Source of the DNA: Pseudomonadota bacterium
GTDB lineage: Bacteria; Pseudomonadota; Gammaproteobacteria; Steroidobacterales; MnTg04
Assembly (NCBI GenBank): GCA_022560735.1
Contig: JADFSO010000016.1
Span: 1 to 64,000, forward strand
DNA: 64,000 nucleotides
Direction of reading: 5' to 3'
Of the stretch, positions 17,161 through 25,288 are shown one piece after another. Position numbers and translations under genes: made by a program. The notes under the pieces were generated by a model. It was not told the DNA's origin. It did no database searches and worked only from the letters and a program-made list of their open reading frames with translations. Numbering within the stretch: the stretch's first letter is position 1; the number at the start of each line of letters is the position of its first letter.

Positions 17161-17790
17161 TTAACCGATGCTCGACAGGCGCAACAGGCGGCGCAAATCT
17201 TTTAGCAGGCCCTTTGCGTCAAAACCTGACTCGTAGGCCATCACCAGGTTTCCCAGCGGGTCCACGATGTAAACGCGGTCCAGCCGCAGGATATCTTCGT
17301 CACCCAGACCCTGCCGGTCCCGGGCAAAGGCCTGGATAAGATCACTGCCGGCGCTCGCTGCGGTCGCGACCGCCAGGTCGGGATGATACTCGCTGAGATA
17401 GGCGGGATCAGGCAGCGGCGCCCCGGCGATCAGGAGGCGGCGGACGCGCTGGTCCTTTTGCCCCAGCAACACCCGTACCTGGCGGGTGTCATACAGGCTT
17501 TTCCGGCATTCGATTTCGCAAGGACCCCGGCTCAGATAAACCAGTATCCAGAGGCCATCCAGCGCCTCTTTGCCAAGGCTGCTTCCATCGAAGCCCCGCA
17601 GCGCGCTGTCCGGCAGTTTTTCCACCGGGTCGAACAGCATTCCCTGGGCGACGTTGCCGGCCGGCCGCCAGCCTGCACCGCCGTAGTAGACCAGCGCAGC
17701 GACCAGCAACGGGCCGAGGAAGAGCATGCCGACCAGCGGCACGGTCCTGCGTTTTATCCGCCCGGTGCGTCGCGGAATTGCTGCATTCAT
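17161..17790 (-). CDS. Membrane-anchored SCO-like thioredoxin-fold protein of the cytochrome oxidase locus
   Basis: A 209-residue protein with one N-terminal membrane helix (about 18-38) and a thioredoxin-like domain outside. It holds a CxxxC motif (CEIEC), the spacing used by the copper chaperones SCO1/SenC. However the segment expected to hold the conserved copper-binding His (DH before the last strands) reads LDRVYIVDPLGNLV with Arg, so copper binding as in SCO1 is doubtful. The start at 17790 overlaps the surf1 stop by 4 bases; longer in-frame starts would run into surf1. Homologues sit between surf1 and ctaA in Pseudomonas and relatives. A thiol or copper-related role in oxidase assembly is inferred. 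Confidence 0.8.
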   Translation of the reverse strand: MNAAIPRRTGRIKRRTVPLVGMLFLGPLLVAALVYYGGAGWRPAGNVAQGMLFDPVEKLPDSALRGFDGSSLGKEALDGLWILVYLSRGPCEIECRKSLYDTRQVRVLLGQKDQRVRRLLIAGAPLPDPAYLSEYHPDLAVATAASAGSDLIQAFARDRQGLGDEDILRLDRVYIVDPLGNLVMAYESGFDAKGLLKDLRRLLRLSSIG

Positions 17791-18551
17791 TGTTGCGGTC
17801 TCCGGGTCCAGTATTTCCAGGACAGCACCGTGAAGAGAATCAGTATTGTCGCGGCCATGGCGAACCACTGCAAAGCGTAGCCACGGTGCCGGTTGGCGTT
17901 CATTACCGTTGGCCTCCATTGCCGCAGGTAGCCATCGGGCTCGCCCTGGTTCAGCAACAAAACAAAATCGAACAAGGGGTAATCGAGCACATCCTCGAGC
18001 TCGCCCGCCGTCGGGAACAGGGCCAGCCGCGGCCAGTCACGCTGGTCCATGGTGACCCCGGGTCCCGGTCGAAATCCGGCCCTGGGCAGCCGGTTGATGC
18101 GGCCCGTCAGCTGCCGCAAGCCAGTCTCGACTGCCACCGATGGCAGATCCTGTCGCGTGCCGGCGAGCGGAATCCAGCCACGGTTGATCAGCAGGGCCCG
18201 GCGCTGGTCGGGCAGGATCAGCGGCGTCAGCACCTGGAAACCCACGCGCCCTTCATGGACCATGTTATCGAGCAGGAATTGATGGGCGCTATCGTAATGG
18301 CCGTAAACCTTTCTATGCTGGTAGCGGTTTTTCTCCGCGTTGTCATGGCTGGTCAGGCCCGGCGCCGCCGCCATCGGCTGCTGTTGCTCGAAACTGGCAA
18401 ACAAAGCGTCTTTTTCCTGTGCGCGTTCCAACTGCCATCGTCCCAGGTTGGCGAACAGCGCGAAGCATACGACTGCCGCGGCTGAAGGAATCAACCAGAC
18501 GGTATATTCAGCCCTGCTTTTTTTCGGGGTCACGATATACTGTAGTTTCAC
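17787..18551 (-). CDS. SURF1-family cytochrome oxidase assembly protein
   Basis: A 254-residue inner-membrane protein with one helix near the N-terminus (about 18-38) and one at the C-terminus (about 222-242), which is the SURF1 topology. The family motif NLGRWQLERAQEK follows the first helix, and GRVGFQVLTPLILPDQRRALLINRGWIP is the conserved core. SURF1 proteins help heme A insertion into subunit I. The GTG at 18551 is used as start (a GTG six codons further in is possible). It diverges from the 18585 gene with only about 33 bases between them and is the first gene of the leftward assembly operon. Confidence 0.93.
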   Translation of the reverse strand: MKLQYIVTPKKSRAEYTVWLIPSAAAVVCFALFANLGRWQLERAQEKDALFASFEQQQPMAAAPGLTSHDNAEKNRYQHRKVYGHYDSAHQFLLDNMVHEGRVGFQVLTPLILPDQRRALLINRGWIPLAGTRQDLPSVAVETGLRQLTGRINRLPRAGFRPGPGVTMDQRDWPRLALFPTAGELEDVLDYPLFDFVLLLNQGEPDGYLRQWRPTVMNANRHRGYALQWFAMAATILILFTVLSWKYWTRRPQQ

Positions 18552-18584
18552 ACTTGTCCGGCCGGAAGCTCGCCGTAAATCATC

Positions 18585-18791
18585 ATGCGCCTGTTAGCCC
18601 TGTTAATCCTGCTGGCCATCATCATCAGCCTGGGCTCAGCGCTGCGTTACCTGGTCAGCGACGATGGAAAAACAGATCGGGTCCTCCGGATGCTGACCTG
18701 GCGGATCGGAATGTCGGTCGGATTGTTTGTCTTGCTCATGGTCGCCTGGTATTTCGGTCTGATCCAGCCACACGGCATCGTTCCTCAATAA
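18585..18791 (+). CDS. DUF2909-type twin-transmembrane small protein
   Basis: A 68-residue protein with two membrane helices (about 2-22 and 40-60) joined by a short charged loop (DDGKTDRVLRMLTWR). This matches the DUF2909 family, small proteins found between ctaE/coxC and surf1 in many proteobacterial oxidase loci. A role in oxidase assembly or as a small subunit is inferred from position only. It is the only rightward gene in the cox cluster and is followed by a strong bidirectional terminator. Confidence 0.85.
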   Translation: MRLLALLILLAIIISLGSALRYLVSDDGKTDRVLRMLTWRIGMSVGLFVLLMVAWYFGLIQPHGIVPQ

Positions 18792-18827
18792 GACCGGCGC
18801 CCGGAGCGTACGGCGATCAAATAAAAA

Positions 18828-18860
18828 GGGGCGCCGTGCGGCCACGGCGCCCCGGTCTTT
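18828..18860. terminator. Bidirectional terminator between ctaE and the DUF2909 gene
   Basis: A perfect 11-bp stem (18828-18838 with 18843-18853) closes a CGGC loop. On the plus strand it is followed by GGTCTTTT and on the minus strand by TTTTTATT, so it can end both the rightward small gene and the leftward coxB-to-ctaE transcript. Confidence 0.88.
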
Positions 18861-18870
18861 TGTCCGTCGC

Positions 18871-19737
18871 CTACAGCCAGTAGACGAAAAAGTACAGGCA
18901 CAGCCAAACGACATCGACGAAATGCCAGTACCAGGCAGCCGCCTCGAAGGCAAAATGCTTCTGCGGGGTGAAATGGCCGCGCAGTACGCGAAACCAGATC
19001 ACGGTCAGGAATATTGCACCAATCGTGACATGCAGGCCGTGGAAGCCGGTCAGCACAAAAAACGTCGAGCCGTAGATTCCGGTGCTGAGTTTCAGGTTGA
19101 GTTCGCTATAGGCGTGCATGTACTCCGTGGCTTGTAGAAAAATAAAGCTAAAACCCAGGATTACCGTCACCAGCACACCGAGATTCAGCAGCAGGCGGTT
19201 GCCGTTCTTCAACGCGTGATGGGCGATGGTAATGGTGACGCTGCTGCTCAGGAGTATTGCGGTGTTGATTGCCGGCAGGCCCGCCGCGGCCATCGTTTCG
19301 AATTCACCGCCTGCATGTGCCGGCCCGTTGCTCGGCCACAGCGCCTCGAAGCCCGGCCAGAGCATCAGGTTGGTCATGAACTTGGTTCCTTCGCCACCGA
19401 GCCAGGGGATCACCAGTTGCCGGGCATAGAACAAGGCGCCGAAAAATGCGGCGAAGAACATGACTTCGGAAAAAATGAACCACATCATTCCCATGCGGAA
19501 GGACTTGTCCACCTGGGAGTTGTAACAATCGGACATGCTTTCGGCAATTACGGTGCCAAACCAGCCGGCCAACATCACAACCAGCAACGCCAGGCCAATC
19601 AGCGACACCGTGCCGCCGATTGCAGCGCCGTTCAGGTAGACGGCAAAGCCGCCCAGCATCATAAACAGCGCGCAACTGCCGACGACCGGCCAATGGCTGC
19701 CGTGAGGGATGTAATACTTATCGTGTGTGTGATCCAT
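18871..19737 (-). CDS. ctaE: Cytochrome c oxidase subunit III
   Basis: A 288-residue subunit of the aa3-type oxidase with seven predicted helices. Recognisable parts are YYIPHGSHWPVVGS at the start, FRMGMMWFIFSEVMFFAAFFGALFYAR in the middle, and the C-terminal FHGLHVTIG...AWYWHFVDVVWLCLYFFVYWL, ending in the usual WHFVD-WL signature. I start at ATG 19737 (MDHTHDKYY); a TTG at 19758 would only add seven residues. It is the last gene of the coxB-coxA-small ORF-ctaG-ctaE transcript and is followed by the terminator at 18828. Confidence 0.96.
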   Translation of the reverse strand: MDHTHDKYYIPHGSHWPVVGSCALFMMLGGFAVYLNGAAIGGTVSLIGLALLVVMLAGWFGTVIAESMSDCYNSQVDKSFRMGMMWFIFSEVMFFAAFFGALFYARQLVIPWLGGEGTKFMTNLMLWPGFEALWPSNGPAHAGGEFETMAAAGLPAINTAILLSSSVTITIAHHALKNGNRLLLNLGVLVTVILGFSFIFLQATEYMHAYSELNLKLSTGIYGSTFFVLTGFHGLHVTIGAIFLTVIWFRVLRGHFTPQKHFAFEAAAWYWHFVDVVWLCLYFFVYWL

Positions 19738-19754
19738 AAACGCTAATCCCCGTT

Positions 19755-20318
19755 TCAAATCCCGGGCGGATTGCCGGTGACTGTGCCCGCCAGGTTTTCT
19801 ATGGCAAAAAATGTATAAGACAAGGTGATCCGGTCTATGTGTCGTGGAATTTCCGGATCCAGGATAAATACTACCGGCATGTCGCGGCCTTCATTGGCGA
19901 AAAAACTCTGTTGCTCGAAACAAAAGCACTCCGTCTTTCTGAAGTACTTCGCCACCTGGCCAGGCGCGACGCTCGGCACTGCCTGGCCGACCAGGGGCTG
20001 GCCGGTCAGATTACGGGCAAAGAAAGTCGCCTGGTAAAGCTTGCCCGGGTGAACCCGCATTTCCGCAACTTCGGCGCGAAACTCCCAGGGAGCGCCCTCG
20101 TTGACGGTGGTAACAAATTCAACGACGATTTCGCGGCTCAAATCAGGCGCTTCCACGACTGCGGTGGCTTGTGCCGCGGTTTTTCCGCCGATGCCGAGAA
20201 GCTGGCAAAAAACGTCGTACAGTGGGACCAGCGCAAAGCCAAAACCGAACATGGCCACGACTAGCGCAAACAACTGCGTGGTCAGGCTGAAATTCGCGAG
20301 GTGTTTTCGCTTGCTCAT
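19755..20318 (-). CDS. ctaG: Cytochrome c oxidase assembly protein CtaG/Cox11
   Basis: A 187-residue copper chaperone with one N-terminal membrane helix (about 12-34) and a periplasmic immunoglobulin-like domain. It delivers copper to the CuB site of subunit I. The copper motif C-F-C-F-E-Q-Q is at 131-137 (Cys131, Cys133), and a helix-end Cys38 ([10 protein letters not shown]) is the conserved third cysteine. Its ATG overlaps the end of the 38-residue ORF upstream, and ctaE follows at once. Confidence 0.96.
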   Translation of the reverse strand: MSKRKHLANFSLTTQLFALVVAMFGFGFALVPLYDVFCQLLGIGGKTAAQATAVVEAPDLSREIVVEFVTTVNEGAPWEFRAEVAEMRVHPGKLYQATFFARNLTGQPLVGQAVPSVAPGQVAKYFRKTECFCFEQQSFFANEGRDMPVVFILDPEIPRHIDRITLSYTFFAIENLAGTVTGNPPGI

Positions 20319-20431
20319 CCCGCCGACCTAAGCCCGGTTGCAACAATAATCAAGACATAAAATCCCGCCGCTACCAGGCCCAGTATTATCGCCGCCACGC
20401 GAAGCTTTTTTTTTGCAACAGGGAAATCCAT
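20315..20431 (-). CDS. 38-residue single-helix membrane peptide in the cytochrome oxidase operon
   Basis: An ATG at 20431 opens a 38-residue frame that ends with a TGA overlapping the ATG of ctaG. The peptide has a basic head (VAKKKLR), one hydrophobic helix of about 20 residues ([21 protein letters not shown]), and a short polar tail. Similar tiny proteins are annotated as cytochrome oxidase small assembly proteins between coxA and ctaG in other proteobacteria. The tight coupling with ctaG and full use of the gap support it as real. The function is inferred from position; the upstream Shine-Dalgarno signal is weak. Confidence 0.72.
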   Translation of the reverse strand: MDFPVAKKKLRVAAIILGLVAAGFYVLIIVATGLRSAG

Positions 20432-20443
20432 TTTGCGTCAGGC

Positions 20444-22054
20444 TCACCTCAGCTCGGGTGCGGTTTCGAATGTGTGATGCGGTGCTGGTGAGGGCACGGT
20501 CCATTCCAGGCCCTTTGGGTTGTCCCAGACCTCGCTACTCGCCTTTTCACCGCCCTTGACGGTGCGGTAGACGATGTAAACGAACAGCAGTTGCGACAGC
20601 CCGAACCCGAACGCGCCGAGCGAAGACATCATGTTGAAATCGGCAAACTGGGTCGAATAGTCGGGGATTCGTCTCGGCATCCCGGCAAGACCCAGGAAAT
20701 GCTGCGGGAAGAAGGTGATGTTGACGAAGATCGCCGACAACCAGAAATGCGTCTTGGCGAGCTTTTCGTCAACGACATGACCGGTCCACTTGGGCAGCCA
20801 GTAGTAGACTCCCGCCATGATGCCGAACAACGAGCCCGGTACCAGCACGTAATGGAAGTGGGCCACGACGAAATAGGTGTCGTGATACTGGAAATCGACC
20901 GGCGTAATGGCCAGCATCAGGCCGGAAAAGCCGCCAATCGTAAACAGGAACACGAACGCCAGCGAAAACAGCATCGGCGTTTCAAAGGTCATCGAACCCC
21001 GCCACATGGTTGCTATCCAGTTAAAGACTTTGACGCCGGTAGGCACCGCAATCAGCATCGTGGAGAACATGAAAAACAGTTCGGCGGCCAGCGGCATGCC
21101 CACCGTGAACATGTGATGCGCCCAGACGATAAACGACAGGACGGCGATGCTGGCGGTAGCGTAGACCATCGAGTTATAGCCAAACAGCGGTTTGCGGGCA
21201 AAGGTCGGAATGATTTCCGAGACGATGCCGAAGGCCGGCAGGATCATGATGTAGACCTCGGGATGTCCGAAGAACCAGAAAATATGCTGGAACATCACCG
21301 GGTCGCCGCCACCCGCGGCATTGAAGAAATGGGTGCCGAAGTACTGGTCGAACAGCAGCATGGTTACCGCGCCCGCAAAAACCGGCATCGCGGCCAGCAA
21401 CAGGAAAGCGGTAATAAACCAGGTCCAGACGAACAAGGGCATCTTCAGCAGCGTCATCTTCGGCGCCCGCATGTTCATGATGGTCACGATAATGTTGATT
21501 GCGCCCATGATCGAGGACGCACCGAGTATGTGAACGGCAAATACCAGGAACGGAAACGCGTCACCGGTCTGCAAGACCAGCGGCGGGTACATGGTCCAGC
21601 CAGCCGCGGGCGCACCACCGGGCATAAACAACGTCGCGACCAGGAAGGTAAAGCCGACCGGGAGCAGCCAGAAACTCCAGTTGTTCATTCTCGGCAGCGC
21701 CATGTCGGGGGCGCCGACCATCATCGGTATCATCCAGTTGGCCAGGCCCACGAAGGCCGGCATTATCGCGCCAAAAACCATGACCAGCCCATGCATGGTG
21801 GTCATCTGGTTAAAGAACGCGGGATCGACAAACTGCAGGCCAGGCTGGAACAGTTCGGCCCGGACGATCATGATCATGGTTCCGCCGACAAAAAACATCA
21901 GCAGGGAAAACACCAGGTACATGGTCCCGATGTCTTTGTGGTTGGTCGAAAAAAGCCAGCGCTTGATCCCGCTCGGTGCACCGTGGTGATCGTGATCGTC
22001 TGCTTGATACTGATCGGCCGTGGCCTCGTACTCAGGGCCCATACTGTTCTCCAT
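20444..22054 (-). CDS. ctaD: Cytochrome c oxidase subunit I
   Basis: A 536-residue catalytic subunit of an aa3-type oxidase with 12 helices, carrying heme a, heme a3 and CuB. Visible ligand motifs are MHGLVMVFGAIMPA (His88, low-spin heme), WFFGHPEVYIMILPAFG (CuB His and the cross-linked Tyr), WAHHMFTVGM (two CuB His) and HDTYFVVAHFHYVLV (heme ligands). The Glu in the GHPEVY motif and the Tyr that follows agree with an A-type oxidase. The N-terminus is rich in His and Asp. It lies 5 bases after coxB. Confidence 0.97.
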   Translation of the reverse strand: MENSMGPEYEATADQYQADDHDHHGAPSGIKRWLFSTNHKDIGTMYLVFSLLMFFVGGTMIMIVRAELFQPGLQFVDPAFFNQMTTMHGLVMVFGAIMPAFVGLANWMIPMMVGAPDMALPRMNNWSFWLLPVGFTFLVATLFMPGGAPAAGWTMYPPLVLQTGDAFPFLVFAVHILGASSIMGAINIIVTIMNMRAPKMTLLKMPLFVWTWFITAFLLLAAMPVFAGAVTMLLFDQYFGTHFFNAAGGGDPVMFQHIFWFFGHPEVYIMILPAFGIVSEIIPTFARKPLFGYNSMVYATASIAVLSFIVWAHHMFTVGMPLAAELFFMFSTMLIAVPTGVKVFNWIATMWRGSMTFETPMLFSLAFVFLFTIGGFSGLMLAITPVDFQYHDTYFVVAHFHYVLVPGSLFGIMAGVYYWLPKWTGHVVDEKLAKTHFWLSAIFVNITFFPQHFLGLAGMPRRIPDYSTQFADFNMMSSLGAFGFGLSQLLFVYIVYRTVKGGEKASSEVWDNPKGLEWTVPSPAPHHTFETAPELR

Positions 22055-22059
22055 TTATT

Positions 22060-23217
22060 TTATCTTGCTGCTGCGATATCCGAGGCTTGTACGGTATCAC
22101 CGCTGTTCAGCCCCCAGGCGTTGCGTTCATAGCTAATGATGGCGGCCAGCTCTGCATCGCTGAGCTGGGTCGAAAATCCGACCATGGCTGTGCCGACGCG
22201 ACCGTTCATCACGATATCGATATGTTCCGCGACCGGGCCATCGACCACCGCGCTGTCGACCAGGCCCGGGAATGCCGGCGGCAGACCCTGGCCATTGGCC
22301 TGATGACAGGCGCCGCAACTGATGTTGTACAGTTCTTCACCGCTCAATTCCCGGGCTGCCGCCGGCGCTTCCGCTGTCGTGTCAGCCGTCGAATCAACCA
22401 TGGCAACGGTCTCGCCTCTGTCTTTCGCATCGATCCAGGCTGCGTAATCCTGCTGGCTCAATACATCGACAACGATCGGCATGAAACCATGACCCCTTCC
22501 GCAAAGCTCGGCGCATTGCCCTCTAAAGGTGCCGGTTTCATTGGCCTTGAACCAGACCTCGTTGATGAATCCCGGGATGGCGTCTTTTTTGACGGCGAAG
22601 CTCGGCATCCACCAGGAATGAATCACATCGCTAGATGTGATCAGCAATCGAATCTTGGTATCGACAGGAACAACCAGCGGCTTGTCTACGTCCAGCAAAT
22701 AGTTTTCAACCGAGAAAGGATCGACGCCCGAGCGGAGCTGGCGGGCTATGTTGCTCGATCTGGCCAGCGTGCTGAAGAAATCGACTTCCGTTCCCAGGTA
22801 CGAGTAATGCCATCTCCACTGGTAGCCGGTAATCTTGATGGTCATTTCGGAGTCGCGAAGATCTTCCATGACCACCAGGGTTTTTGCGGCCGGCACGGCC
22901 ATCCAGACCAGGATAATGACCGGGATTATCGTCCAGATCAGCTCCGCCTTGGTACTGTGTGAGAAGCTGGCCGCCTCGGCTCCGCGCGAACGCCGGTGCA
23001 GGACAATGGATACGATCATCACGCCAAACACGACGATGGCGATAACCACGCACACCCAGAGGATCAGCATGTGCAGCTCATAGACGGTCTGACTGATGTC
23101 GGTAACGCCGCGTCTGAGGTTGAGCACCATGTCGGCAAAAGCGCTCGGGGCGATAATCATCAGACCAAGAAGCGTCGTAATTTTTCCGACCAGGCGGAAT
23201 CCAGAACTGTTGGTCAT
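22060..23217 (-). CDS. ctaC: Cytochrome c oxidase subunit II fused to a C-terminal cytochrome c domain
   Basis: A 385-residue subunit II. Residues 1-29 are a signal peptide, two membrane helices follow (about 49-72 and 93-112), then the cupredoxin domain with CuA ligands His200, Cys235, Glu237, Cys239, His243 and Met246. After a Thr/Ala-rich linker (about 270-290) comes a cytochrome c domain with CGACH at 301-305 and a likely Met ligand in GFST or MVGF near the end, so the protein is of the caa3-like type. ATG 23217 has a GGGAG site upstream; a TTG 9 bases earlier is less likely. Confidence 0.95.
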   Translation of the reverse strand: MTNSSGFRLVGKITTLLGLMIIAPSAFADMVLNLRRGVTDISQTVYELHMLILWVCVVIAIVVFGVMIVSIVLHRRSRGAEAASFSHSTKAELIWTIIPVIILVWMAVPAAKTLVVMEDLRDSEMTIKITGYQWRWHYSYLGTEVDFFSTLARSSNIARQLRSGVDPFSVENYLLDVDKPLVVPVDTKIRLLITSSDVIHSWWMPSFAVKKDAIPGFINEVWFKANETGTFRGQCAELCGRGHGFMPIVVDVLSQQDYAAWIDAKDRGETVAMVDSTADTTAEAPAAARELSGEELYNISCGACHQANGQGLPPAFPGLVDSAVVDGPVAEHIDIVMNGRVGTAMVGFSTQLSDAELAAIISYERNAWGLNSGDTVQASDIAAAR

Positions 23218-23464
23218 CAATCCCAACTCCCTATGTTTCTGATTTTTATGCCGAGGTATTCACCGGGACTGATTCCCGCTTTGGATTATCAGTACCCGCG
23301 CCGCGGATTTTCTTGGTTTATAGGTCAGGAGCGGCTCATGACCAAGGCGCGCTTATGCTACTTGATGCCTATTTTGGGTGCAAGAAAACCGTGCCGGCGG
23401 CACACGTGCCCACACCCGGTCGGACGCATTACAGGTTTCAGGCGAAACCATCAGTTTCTTTTTA

Positions 23465-24151
23465 TCAACGGCTGATTTTTCTTGCCGCCGGGTGCAGTTG
23501 CCTGGCCAGTCGTTGCCGGTCCAGGCGGGGTTGCCAGCGTATGATCGCGAGGCAATCCGCTGGTATTTGTTTCTCCAGCGTGTGTACGGTGGGTTCGAGT
23601 TCGGCCATTGCACCGTCATGCTCGTTGCCGATCCAGCCGGCGATCCGCAGCCCCTTCTGTTGCAGCGATTCAACGCTCAAAGTGGCGTGATTGAGGCAGC
23701 CGACCCGCAGACCGACGATCAGCACGACCGGAAAACCGATCGCGAGAGCCAGATCCGCCGTCGTGTCCTTGCCGGTGATCGGGGTCTGTACGCCCCCGGG
23801 TCCTTCGATCAGCAGCCAGTCGGCCCTCCTGGCAAGGCTGACCGCCTGGGCCGCTAATTCGTCGGTCGTGAAATCGAACCGGTTCTGTATGGCCGAGACG
23901 ATCGGTTCGGCGGTCGTTTCAAGCGCCACCGGGTTCACTTCCCGGTAGCTCGCATCCTGGTTCATCGCCGCAATCAAGTCTTCCGCGTCTTCGCTCCGCA
24001 GACCGTCCGGCGTCTGCCAGCAACCCGTCGCAACCGGTTTCATCGCCAGCGTGGTGTGCCCTTCGGCCCCCAATGCCTGGAGCAGGCCGCTGGTGATCAG
24101 GGTCTTGCCGACACCGATATCCGTCCCGGTAATGAACAGTCCTCGACTCAT
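23465..24151 (-). CDS. bioD: Dethiobiotin synthetase
   Basis: A 228-residue ATP-dependent cyclo-ligase that makes dethiobiotin from diaminopelargonic acid and CO2. The P-loop GTDIGVGKT is at 9-17, and the segments MKPVATGC and EGPGGVQTPI are the conserved substrate and metal motifs. The start is 5 bases after the bioC stop. The other biotin genes bioB, bioF and bioH are not in the adjacent sequence, which is unusual for a gammaproteobacterium with bioCD beside comF. Confidence 0.96.
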   Translation of the reverse strand: MSRGLFITGTDIGVGKTLITSGLLQALGAEGHTTLAMKPVATGCWQTPDGLRSEDAEDLIAAMNQDASYREVNPVALETTAEPIVSAIQNRFDFTTDELAAQAVSLARRADWLLIEGPGGVQTPITGKDTTADLALAIGFPVVLIVGLRVGCLNHATLSVESLQQKGLRIAGWIGNEHDGAMAELEPTVHTLEKQIPADCLAIIRWQPRLDRQRLARQLHPAARKISR

Positions 24152-24156
24152 TGAAT

Positions 24157-25038
24157 TCAGTCCTTTTTGCGCAGACCGATGCCACTGGCGGGAATGCGGA
24201 ACTCACCCGGACCTGCCGGCCGCGCTCTTTTCTCGATCGGCCCCCAGGCGTGGCCATAGACCACTTCATAAGTGGCGGGAAGTTTTCCCTGGTGCCGAAA
24301 ACACTCGTAGGCATTCGCCAATGCACCGACATTTTGCCCGCTAGCCAGTTTCGGCATTGTGCCCTGGGTCACGTTTTGCGCACCGGTGTCGATCAGGTCA
24401 TCGAGCAATTTTCGTACGCTGTCGTAAGTGAGCGTAAAATGTTCCGCGTCCATGACGGGCTCCGCCAGCCCGCTGTGGACCAGTGCGTCTCCGATATTGT
24501 GCATATCGGGAAATTCCAGGAAGCGCCGCTCAGGCTCTGTCTCCGACCAGGCCTGGAACAGTTCATACAGGGTATCCGGACCATAACTGCTGAAGCTGAC
24601 CAGGCCATGTGGCTTCAGCACCCGGTAGAATTCGCCGAACACCCGGTCTGTATCGGCTATCCAGGGCAAAGCCAGGCTGCAAAACACCAGGTCGACGCTG
24701 TCATCGGGCAACGGCAGCCGCGCCAGGTCGGCGCAGATTGCGTGCTGGCCATCGATCGACGGCGGCGCGGCAGCGACCATTTGCTCGGCGAAATCGACCG
24801 CGAGGATGCGACTCGCAGGATAGCGGCGCCTGAGACTCGGGATTGCCCTGCCAGTGCCGGCGCCGGCGTCCAGGATCAGTTCCGGCTCCAGGCGCACCAG
24901 GTCCAGCCTTTGCAGCAGGCGTTCCATGACCTCGAGTTCGAGAACCGCCGACTGGTCATAGCTGTTGGCAGACCGATTGAAAGCCTGCCTGACCCGGCTG
25001 GCGTCCGGATGGAAAAACCGGTCCTGGCGGCCGTTCAT
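24157..25038 (-). CDS. bioC: Malonyl-ACP O-methyltransferase BioC
   Basis: A 293-residue SAM-dependent methyltransferase that disguises malonyl-ACP for pimelate synthesis, the first step of biotin assembly. SAM motif I ILDAGAGTG spans about 55-63, preceded by the BioC-typical head RQAFNRSANSYDQSAVLELEVMERLL. Later segments (LPLPDDSVDLVFCSLALPWI; FSSYGPDTLYEL) agree with the family. It is transcribed leftward with bioD and diverges from comF. Confidence 0.94.
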   Translation of the reverse strand: MNGRQDRFFHPDASRVRQAFNRSANSYDQSAVLELEVMERLLQRLDLVRLEPELILDAGAGTGRAIPSLRRRYPASRILAVDFAEQMVAAAPPSIDGQHAICADLARLPLPDDSVDLVFCSLALPWIADTDRVFGEFYRVLKPHGLVSFSSYGPDTLYELFQAWSETEPERRFLEFPDMHNIGDALVHSGLAEPVMDAEHFTLTYDSVRKLLDDLIDTGAQNVTQGTMPKLASGQNVGALANAYECFRHQGKLPATYEVVYGHAWGPIEKRARPAGPGEFRIPASGIGLRKKD

Positions 25039-25288
25039 TATTCCTGGTAAGCGTCGTTTGGCATGGTCTGTCTATTATTCACCGTTCGCGGCCCGTGTTT
25101 CTACACTTGCTCGGGTCGCTCCGGCAAGCGGCAGCGCAGATTGCCGGCGGCGTGGTGCCCGCCTTCGGGTTTTCAGACCCGGTTGCCGAATTATCTGCCG
25201 AGTCGGCGTGGATATGACCCTGTCGGCGCCCGTGCGCGAACCACATACTCATCGTGGTCATTGGAGATCGGTTGAGCGGGTGCATCGA

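Noticed and set aside
20591-22132. 513-residue frame on the plus strand antisense to cytochrome oxidase subunit I
   Set aside because: It is a shadow of ctaD: low-complexity Arg/His/Gln/Gly composition, no domain, and the opposite frame is an unmistakable oxidase subunit.
24965-25288. Long N-terminal extension of ComF
   Set aside because: The extension is Arg-rich, overlaps the bioC start and is not like any ComF; ATG 25289 gives the family length.
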